Shown here: positions 55,593 through 64,000 of the stretch, one piece after another | How positions within the stretch are numbered: position 1 is the first letter of the stretch | How the letters are laid out: each line of letters opens with the position of its first letter | Assembly: GCA_014529385.2 (NCBI GenBank) | Contig: CM043957.1 | Span: 87,580,381 to 87,644,380 of the forward strand | Reading direction: 5' to 3' | Length of the DNA: 64,000 bases | Source: Adiantum capillus-veneris | Lineage: Eukaryota > Streptophyta > Polypodiopsida > Polypodiales > Pteridaceae | The notes under the pieces: model-generated | The model's database searches: none | Told to the model about the DNA's origin: nothing | The model's input: only the letters and a program-made list of their open reading frames with translations | Made by a program: the position numbers and the translations under genes

Positions 55593-58500
55593 ATGGCTGA
55601 CAGACCAGATGATGTGACTGAAGAGGTTTCCTCTTCACAGGGTCAACAGACACATGAAGTGGGTGAGTCCTCAAGACCACCACAGACTGATGATGATATA
55701 TTCAGGACCCAGTTGGTTACTGCTGTGGCTATGTTCACACAAGTAATGCAGAATCCGAGGTTTTTAGCCTTTCTGCAACCTCCTGTTCCATCTCAGCAAG
55801 TTGGGTCACTGGATCATATTCAAAAGCCTGTTAAGGCTCGAGCACAGGTGATTCATACCGCACAGTCAATGGAAACACCTGTACACTTGACGGAGAACAT
55901 GCAGTCTCCACAACGTATGCCTAAGGTGCAAGAACAGGTGGCTGAGATGCCAGTTTTTCAAGCTGTACCAATTCAGCCCGCCACCTTTCAGCAGCCTATA
56001 GCTGGTTCTAATGGGTAGGGAAGCAACTTACAGGCTATGCAACAGGTCTTCCCACCACCTTCAGTACACCCTGGCTATTTTGGAGGTGGATCCGTATTCC
56101 AAAGCATGGCTGGTCATGCACCTGGAAATCAGTTTTATACGCCAGGAACAGTGTTTGCGGGTGCTCAAACGATGATGCCTAACCCCATGTACAGTGTCAT
56201 GGGTATGCAACCAGGGTTTCAAAGCACTCAGGGACAATTTGGGATGCCACAAGCAAATTTTGGTATGGCTGGAATTACAAATCAGCAGCCAAATATGGCA
56301 TTTCCAGGTCAAGTTAATAGCGGCCAAGGAACACAGATGAACCCTATTAGTGTTCCCATGTTTCAGTCACTTCCATATGACAATTTAACGCCGCTGGAGA
56401 GGCCAACTCCGTACAAAGAAGGTGGCAAAGGAGTGACATTCACGACCTTTACAGGGTTTGATGACAGGAAGAAGGCTCTTTCATTCCTCCAGCAGTTTGA
56501 CAAGGCCTATGCAGGGGGAAACTTTACAGAGGCTTCAAAGGTCCGCAAGGCAGCCACTTTCTTGACAGGGAATGCGGGACAATGGTGGACAACTTTATTG
56601 CTTCAAGGGCAAGCTCCGTCCACATGGATTTACTTCAAGCAGATTTTTGCAGCAGCATGGTTATCTGATGATTTCGAAGCAGATGTCATGACAGAATGGC
56701 ACCAGCTTAATGCTGCCACTTGCAGAAATCTGGATGATTACAATCGGAAGTTTTGGAAAGCTCTACTTCCAGTAACTTCCTATAGGTTTGTGCCATTGAC
56801 AGAACAGATAGAAAAATACTGTTGTGGCCTACCCAAAGGATTGAGAAAATACTGCACAAAGACCAAAGTCACTACTTTGACGCAGCTCATCGAGGTAGCA
56901 AACACTGGCAATGGTTTGCTCAAGGGAGAAGATTGTGAATTTAACACTGGCGTCAAGGCAGGATCACGCAAGAAAAATTCAACCAAGAAGCACGTTCCCA
57001 ATGAGGCTCCTAAAGGGACTCAGGAGTCAGCCAACGCAGGGAAAGACAAAGCTACGGCTGAATCAGAAAAAGGACCAGCAAAGAAATGGAAAAGACGTTT
57101 TCCTCGCAAGTCAGAAGAGCAAAAGAAGGTCCTGAGGACAGAGAACAAATGCTTTATATGTGAGCAGCCTGGCCACATTGCTTACAACTGTCCTACAAAG
57201 AAAAGGCCAGCTGATTCTGAAGACAAGGAAGACAAGAAAGGAAAGAAGCCCATGGCTGGTCTAGTGCCAGATATGGTGGGCGATAAGCCAAATTCGGATG
57301 CAAGTGAGCTTTGCAGAGCATGGGGAAAGGTCAGGGATCAAACAGTGCTTATCTTCTTTGATCCAGGTGCCAAAGCCAACTTTATTTCCCCAGAATTGGC
57401 TTCAAAGTTGGGAATCAGACCTGAAGAGATGGGGTATACAGCAGAGGCAGGTTTGGCATGTCCTGGCCATACAGAGGCTGTGACACCCATCATTGGAAAG
57501 TTGCGTCTACATATCCAGTCCTATGTAGATGCTGAAGAATTTTACATCATGCCACTGGACGGATGTGATGTGTTGTTAGGTATTCCTTGGTTGTTTCGTG
57601 TACAGGGAATCATGGATGCCTACAACAAAAAGATCACTGTACAGAGCAGGGGAAAGACTCACATTCTGGATGTAAAGCTTAAAGGGGAGTCTATTCCTAC
57701 TGTATCAGCTTCTGCTATTACTTCTGTAATGAAAAAGCATCTTTCTGCGTACTTGGTTTTTGCACGTGAAGTGTCAGATTGTGATGAATCAAATTTATCT
57801 GTGCTAGATAAAGAAAGGTCAATGTTTTTACAACAGTATAGTGACTGTTTTTCCGATTCATTACCGTCTCAATTACCGCCAGAGAGACCCGAGGACCATG
57901 CGATAGATTTGGTGCCAGGCAGTAGCCCACCAAACAAGCCTCCGTACAGGGTTAGTGCGGCTCAGCAGAAAGAGATAATGGGCCAAGTACAGGAGCTGTT
58001 AGAAAAAGGGCTGATTCAGCCCAGTTCATCTCCATTCTGTTCTCCAGTATTGTTGGTGCAGAAAAAAGATGGCTCATGGCGTATGTGCATCGACTACCGT
58101 GCACTGAACAAGAATACCATCAAGAATAGGTTCCCTATACCTAGAATTGATGATATTATGGACAAATTAGAAGGAGCAGCTATGTTTAGCAGGATAGATC
58201 TAAAGAGTGGGTATCATCAGATCCGCATTAGATCAGAGGATGTGCACAAGACTGCTTTTAGAACAACGTTTGGCCTTTACGAATTTTTAGTGATGCCCTT
58301 TGGTCTCACAAATGCTCCTGCTACGTTTAATAGGATGATGGACAGAATTTTCCGTCCACACCAGCAGTTTGTTGGTACGTTCTTTGATGACATGATAGTC
58401 TATTCAAAGAATGAAGAGGAGCATAGGCATCACTTGGCCATTGTGTTCAAAGAGCTACGCAGTCATAGGTTGCTCATCAATGCAAAGAAAAGTGAGTTTT

Positions 58501-60656
58501 TTCTGGAAGAGATTCACTTTCTGGGACACATTGTCTCAAAGGACGGTGTCAGAATGGATCCTGCAAAAGTTGAAGCGATCAAGTCATGGCCAAATTTGAA
58601 GACGGTGCATGATGTCCGAAGCTTTTTGGGACTATGCTCCTATTACAGAAGGTTTATCCGAAATTTCGCTGAGATTGCTTCACCTTTACATGCTCTTCAA
58701 AAGAAGGCAGTCACCTTCAGATGGACACAGAAAGAGATTTCAACTTTTAATCTCTTAAAGGAAAAGATGACTTCAGATCCAGTCATTGTGTTGCCGGATC
58801 TTAGGAAGTCATTTGTGGTCCAGTGTGATGCCTGCGGTAGTAGCATTGGTGCAGTGCTAATGCAAGATGGCAGGGTAGTAGCCTATGAGAGCAGAATTTT
58901 GCAAGGGCCAGAGATGACCATGCAGGTCTATGAGAAAGAGTTACTGGCTGTGATTCATGCGCTCTTAAGTTGGAAACACTACCTGCTAGGTGCAGACTTT
59001 GTTGTCCAAACGGACCATCAGACCTTGCGATACTTCTTGACACAGACAAAGTTATCTGAGAAGCATATGCGATGGGCAAATATCTTGTCCATGTTCCATT
59101 TTCAGATTGTGCATGTGGAAGGCAAGAAGAACGTTGTGGCTGATGCCTTGTCAAGAAAGCCACAAATTTCAGCTGTGTCGATTCCTTATCATCATGAACT
59201 TGATGATATGAGAGAACAGTATGCAAATGATGAAGATTTTGCAAGGGTCTTCGAGCAACTAATGGATGGACAACGTCATGAACACTATCTTCTTAAAGAC
59301 GGGTTCATGATGATGCATGGCAGATTGTGTGTCACAAAGCCATTGCGACGCAAAGTTATGGAAGAGAGTCATGTCCCACCGTATGCAGGGCATCGTGGTA
59401 TCGATGCTACAGTTAAAGCGGTAGAGACATTCTTCTATTGGCCTACATTGAGAAGGGATGTGGATGCCTTTGTGCGAGAATGCCTAATATGCCAAAAGGT
59501 CAAGTTTGACAGGCAAAAGGCACCAGGGTTATTGCAACCACTACCTATTCCAGATAAACCATGGGAAAGTATTGCTATGGATTTTATCTTTGATCTTCCA
59601 AGAACGCAGACAGGAAATGATGGTATTTGGACCATTATTTGCAGATTCAGCAAACAGGCTCATTTTATTCCTGTCAGGAAGAAGATAAAGCCAGATCAGA
59701 TGGCACGCTTGTTTATGAGCAATATTTTCAAGTATCATGGCATGCCACAGTCGATTATTAGCGACCGTGATCCACGCATGACTAGTTTGTTCTGGAAAGG
59801 CTTGTTTGAGAATATGGGTACCACGCTCAAATTCTCTTCGTCATTTCATCCTCAAACAGATGGGCAGTCGGAAGAGGCAAATTCTACTGTCCTAGATCTG
59901 CTCAAGTGCTATGTGTCAGAGCATAAAGGAAAGTGGGAGCAGTATTTGCCATTGGTGGAGTATGCATACAATAATACAGTGCATTCATCAACTGGCAAGG
60001 CACCTTTTGAGATAGTTGAAGGTGGCAAGAAAGTTCCTCCCATACTGCATACAAAGGACAAGATATTTGAAGCAGATAAGTATGTTCAAGACATGGATGA
60101 AATGTACAAGAAGGTCAAAGTGGCCTTAGAAAGGACTCAGGCAAAGCAAAAGAAAGCAGCTGATCGTCACCGTCGTGAAGTGGTATATTCACTTGGTGAT
60201 TGGGTGCTTCTACGGTTTGAAAAGGCAAGGTTAAAGAAGATGAAGGGCAAGGAAAGACTCTTTCCAAAGCTCAGCATGCGTTACTATGGGCCTTTTCAAG
60301 TATGCGACATAATCAGTGATGTTGCATATAGGCTGAAATTGCCTGACAGTTGGAAGATTCACAATGCGTTTCATGTGAGTCTTCTCAGACCCTATGTGGG
60401 TGATGTGCCAGAAGATATGCCAGCTGAAGATCAGCCGGAAGTCGAGGAACTTGACGAGATCTTGGTCCCTGAACAGATTTTGGCACACAAAGAAAGGAAA
60501 GTGAAAGGCAAGGTTGCTAGGCGTTACTTGGTAAAGTTCAGAAACTATCCACCAATGGATGCTAAGTGGATGGAAGAAGGTGAACTTGCAGAGTCACCAA
60601 CTGTGTTATCACTCTACCTGGAAGCCTTCGATTTGCAACCTACCTTGACCCCTTGA
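55593..60656 (+). CDS. G3 Gag-Pol polyprotein, one internal TAG
   Basis: This single frame encodes all retrotransposition proteins. The start is the MADRP methionine conserved with G1 and G2; an in-frame ATG at 55,548 is an alternative. An amber codon at 56,016-56,018 replaces a Gln seen in G1, after which 1,539 codons (counted from M at 56,037) are open. Gag core: residues ~122-290. CCHC knuckle: Cys372-Cys385. Protease D442-P-G. RT ~637-830 with FFDD at 782-785. RNase H first Asp 931. Integrase zinc finger from His1112 (HVPPYAGHRG...CLICQKVK); core D1182, D1243, E1279 (D-35-E). GPY/F region near 1,415. Chromodomain ~1,475-1,515 (RYLVKFRNYPPMDAKWMEE). Chromodomains guide integration to marked chromatin. 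Whether the TAG blocks Pol production or is bypassed cannot be told from sequence. Confidence 0.93.
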
Positions 60657-61213
60657 GTTTCAAAGCTAAATGGATTGTCAGTGTGACAATGGCTTTTGAA
60701 ACAAATGATGTACATGGTATTTAAAGTGAGCTCAAATGAAATACCTGTTACATGAATGTTAGAGCTGTACAGATTGTCAGTTTGGCAATTGCTCTTATGG
60801 AATGTCCAAAAGTTTGGTTAGTGCTATAGAAGTGAGTATTTCTTGTCAGTCTGTCAAGGATACAGTGATTGCTTCTATTAAAGAGTACATGTGTAACTGC
60901 ATTCTTAAACTGTCGGTTTGGGTATGCTCGAAAGTGTTACGGGATCCAACGTGTACTATAAGACAGTGGCAAAATGTGCAGCTACCATTTTGTCATTGGA
61001 AAGTTAGTGACTCAAAGCAATGGCAGAGTGTGCAGCTACCACTATGTCATTGGGACAGGGTTCACACGCAGGCAATACATGAGTCGACGAGGTGTTGAAT
61101 ACACCAGGGTTGACAATGAGCATGTATGTGTCGTATATGTGTCGACAGGTGTTGAATACATCAGTGTTGACAGTAAGCATGTACGACATAGATGCAAACG
61201 AGGACGTTTGAGA
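60657..61213 (+). other. G3 3' non-coding region with short repeats
   Basis: About 560 bp lie between the pol stop and the polypurine tract. GATTGTCAGT-type motifs recur near 60,673, 60,772 and 60,844, and GTGCAGCTACCA-type units near 60,976 and 61,029. No protein was recognised. Confidence 0.6.
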
Positions 61214-61229
61214 TTTCAAGAGGGGGGTA
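61214..61229 (+). other. G3 polypurine tract
   Basis: TTTCAAGAGGGGGGTA lies immediately before the 3' LTR and is shared, with one-base variants, by G1, G2 and H. Confidence 0.9.
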
Positions 61230-62704
61230 TGTCACCAGCGTGTGACTACTATCTATCCTTTTTGTTGATTTCTTTCTTATTATCTATTTACTTTCACTTT
61301 TTGGAAACACCCCTCGGGAAATCTAACTGCCCTGCATTGCATAGCTAGTGTGGAACTGTCCAGAGGGAGTCCAGGCCTGAGGGCAAGAGAGCACTAAGGT
61401 TGGACAAGGACTATGGTTAGCCAAGTGGGGTCATTGACTAGCCAAAGTGGAATCCTTTGCTACAGAGGCTACATTTCAGTTTTGGATGTGGCCGCAGTGT
61501 ACAAAGAGGGTCGGATGACCTAGAAAGATACAATGGCAGCCTCCTAAAATTTAGGGAACTGCTATTTTGGGACCTGAAAATGTCTTCGCGTCATTACGTG
61601 CAGTTTGACATGGGGATCATTTTGTTACTCTGTGGCCAAGTCAACAGAGGCTGCAGGTGAGATATTTTTAGACCCGAGGGTCTAAAGCGGGAAAATGCAC
61701 AAATGAGTGACACTTGGCACTCTGAGGCCAGTTTACTACTTATAGAGAAGGCAAAAACGTGATTTATAGCTGGGAGGCTCATTTTGCAAGTGTCTGTCAC
61801 AGGTTAAGAGCTATGGAGTGCTTGCTTTCCCTCTTATGCACAGTGCGGTGCCAGGAGTGATGCCCTGCACGCTACGCACTGCCCTCTCTCTCCCCTTTGG
61901 CAGTATGTTATGCCCCTCTAGTGGGCTCTTCATTTGACCAATGTACAATTGTGTGGGTTCATGCGCGATTGCCGAGGCAAGAGCCTCTTGCACAGGTACT
62001 GGATTAGCTAGCGGCTAATCCCCCCGCAGGTACAGGTGAATTCGGAGAGGTTTCACGCCAGAAATCTCGTCCGATTCAAAGGGCAAGTAGCCCTACAGGT
62101 GCGGGAGCTCGAGGACTTGCTAGGGATGCGACCGGCACGCGAAACGGAGCCCGAAACAGTGAATTACAGCCTGCTGTGTATTTTTGCAGGTTTAGGGTTT
62201 TGGCCCTAAACGGACCCTAATACCCCCAGGAGGTTCGGGGACGCAAGGGGACCGCTGTACAGGCGATCTGGCGTATTTTCAGGGCTGAAAACAGAGAATT
62301 CAGCGTGCTGCAGATTCTCGCCAGGTTTTGCAAAGTGCCCGTATGCGTCGGGAAAGTCAGTCAATGCGTGGGAATACTGACCGTGAAAGGTTCTAGTACA
62401 GTTATGCTGCCGAAATCGGGCTGGAACAGTGGAAATTCAGCCGAGTTTGTGCGGGGCAGCTTGTAGGAACCACAGCGTTTATTCCCTCTTTTGAACAATA
62501 AAGAAATACCGAAAGGGGCGCCTAAGTTAGGGGCCAATCTGGTGTCTGTCTACTCATACAGGTGCAATCTAGCAGCCTGTATCCCTCTCCCCTTTGTTGT
62601 GTCTTGAAAGTACAGGTAAAATAGACGACTAATAATGGGTGAAAGCTAAATCAAGGTTTAAAGTAAAGTCTACCGCCCTTTTTGGATTGAACAGGCCGGT
62701 TTCA
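61230..62704 (+). repeat. 3' LTR of G3
   Basis: Near-identical to the 5' LTR, followed by the GTGG duplication. Confidence 0.93.
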
Positions 62705-62708
62705 GTGG
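62705..62708. repeat. Target duplication GTGG of G3 (right)
   Basis: Right-hand copy. Removing G3 joins the two halves of element H in its protease region. Confidence 0.6.
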
Positions 62709-63977
62709 CCTCAGTCTGTTGGGCGTAATTCCAAATCGAGCCGCCAATTCAAGAAGTTCGCCTTGGCTCCTTCTAAAGAGCTTCCTAGTCTTTCACTTTG
62801 CCCCAAAAAGCAGCAAAGTTTGTACTTTTATTCATTTGATTTGGTTCAGGCCCCACGCAATGTGGTACCAGTCCTGCTTTTTATCTGCCTTTCCTGCCAC
62901 GTCTCTCAACTGCTTTAGAACTTTCTAGCCTTTCTTCATCCTGTTCATTCGGTGCCTTGTTAGGGCACTTCGCGGAGATATGCCCAGTTTCCCCGCATTC
63001 AAAGCACTTCCCCTCCCTGATGAAGCGAGACCGCTCCTGAGGAGTAAGCATGGGTCGTGCATCCTTCTTTTCTGGGCTGCTCTTTCTCTTTCTACTTATA
63101 TTTGTCGAAGTCTGTTCAGCTCTTTGTGTCATGATCTCATCGGTGGGGTAGGTCAAACTGCCAGAGTGGATGGCAAAACCCCGTTTCGCATGACTCATCA
63201 ACTCCTAAATAGAAGCTTACTTCTGTTCAAGCAGTGATCTCGAATCTCTGTAGGTAGACCCAAGGTAAACCAATCAATCTATTCTCTGAACGAGATCTTC
63301 TTAAATGAAGAGGCAGGTAGAAAAGAGCTCCAGAATCTCTCGCAATAAGCGTCCACTGTATCTTTCTTGGTCATCCGAAGATAGTTCCAAGCAATTCGAA
63401 TATCACGTTAATACTCTCGAGTCAACCAAGAAGAAATAAAAAGCCTCTTGAATTTCAGCCATTTAACTGGTGCAGTCTTGCTTAATAGAAGCGTGGACCA
63501 CCAAGTTCGAGCATTCCCCTTAAAGTAAGAGGCAGCTCTTCAAATCTTAGAGTGCTCTGAGTAACGTCCTCCCGCGAAAGCGATGTCAAACTGCTGTACA
63601 AAAGACAAAGCCTTCGAAGCATCTCTATATCCCGAAAACGTGTCAAATTTAATTGACTGTCCACCTTCCTTAAACTCTCGGACTTTCTTGCTTTTGTCTT
63701 CCAGAAAGTCATATTGGTTGGCTTTGTAAAAATCCTTCTTCTTTGCATAAAAGTTGCTGTCGTCAGAGTCTCAATTGTCTGTAGACGAGTCCTCTGTAGA
63801 ACTGTCACTCACTGGGCGAGATTTAGACTTCTTTGCCTTTTTCTTGCCCTTTCCGAAGCGTTGTTTCTTGCTTCGCTTTCTACCTTTGCGGTCTTCTTCG
63901 CTTGAGTCAGATGAGCTAGAAGAACTGTCAAAGGAAGAAGAAGAAGAACTGGGTACTTCAAATCGAACACGCTTCAT
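62705..63977 (-). pseudogene. Element H Gag (continues the split element H)
   Basis: On the minus strand a Ser/Lys-rich N-terminus (63,977-63,780) precedes the gag core: FKEGGQSIKFDTFSGYRDAS near 63,640-63,690, SKALSFVQQFDIAFAGG, then ARTWWSTLLL. A CCHC knuckle CFECGETGHISAKC lies near 62,965-63,010. Several stops interrupt it (for example near 63,772 and 63,540). The element's leader and 5' LTR lie beyond the window. Confidence 0.75.
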
Positions 63978-64000
63978 CTGTTTCTTTGCCTTTTCAAATG

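Larger units (their letters stand above)
54008..62704 (+). mobile_element. Young chromovirus G3 (Ty3/gypsy), near intact
   Basis: An 8.7-kb element with LTRs 54,008-55,484 and 61,230-62,704 that differ, by eye, at only about two places. It has a primer site, a single long gag-pol frame, a polypurine tract and a short target duplication. It is inserted into the protease of element H in the opposite orientation. The frame has one internal TAG. It is the most recent Ty3/gypsy insertion in the window by LTR identity. Confidence 0.92.

Overview
This window is nuclear DNA from a land plant with a large, retrotransposon-packed genome. The evidence is a spliced plant-type FAN1 nuclease gene with GT-AG introns, chromodomain Ty3/gypsy elements primed by a tRNA-Glu-like sequence, L1 LINEs carrying the plant ORF1 (DUF4283-like plus CCHC) and zf-RVT domains, TTTAGGG-like motifs and tRNA-derived SINE-like pieces. 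The repeat density would suit a fern or another non-seed plant, but the species is not determined here. Almost everything outside FAN1 is mobile DNA, so the window reads best as layered insertions.

Layout. (1) 1-12,998: a three-level nest. An old L1 (1-313 and 12,545-12,998) was split by a second L1 (314-12,530) with a 14-bp target duplication. That L1 was itself split by a gag-protease-only LTR element on the minus strand (5,398-10,977) with a 5-bp duplication, ACTTG. (2) 13,000-23,533: a head-to-tail cluster of four minus-strand LINEs of a second clade (called A0, A, B and C). They are separated by (GA)n microsatellites and share a 3'-terminal hairpin. Copy A has a twin-priming 5' inversion; copy B is close to full length. 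(3) 23,534-27,124: the host gene, the 3' half of FAN1, in seven exons on the minus strand. (4) 27,125-33,159: a SINE-like element, scrambled LINE pieces, a broken gypsy element (J) and a decayed LTR. (5) 33,160-48,795: a tandem chromovirus array, LTR-internal-LTR-internal-LTR, on the minus strand and flanked as one unit by GCCAA. (6) 48,801-64,000: a copia remnant, then a decayed minus-strand gypsy element (H). H is interrupted in its protease by a young plus-strand chromovirus (G3, 54,008-62,704) with near-identical LTRs and one almost uninterrupted gag-pol frame.

How the parts work together. The gypsy elements G1, G2 and G3 encode Gag, protease, reverse transcriptase, RNase H, integrase and a chromodomain as one polyprotein. 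The short LTR element at 5.4-11 kb lacks RT and integrase and would need them in trans. The two LINE clades couple ORF1 to ORF2 differently: an ATGA stop/start overlap in the L1, and a same-frame ORF1/ORF2 pair split by one TGA in a known leaky context in clade B.

Strongest points for follow-up are the (GA)n-associated LINE cluster with its covarying 3' hairpin, the tandem LTR array with a single target duplication, the DPG protease and FFDD RT motifs of the chromoviruses, and the FAN1 gene whose 5' half lies beyond or inside the transposon block.
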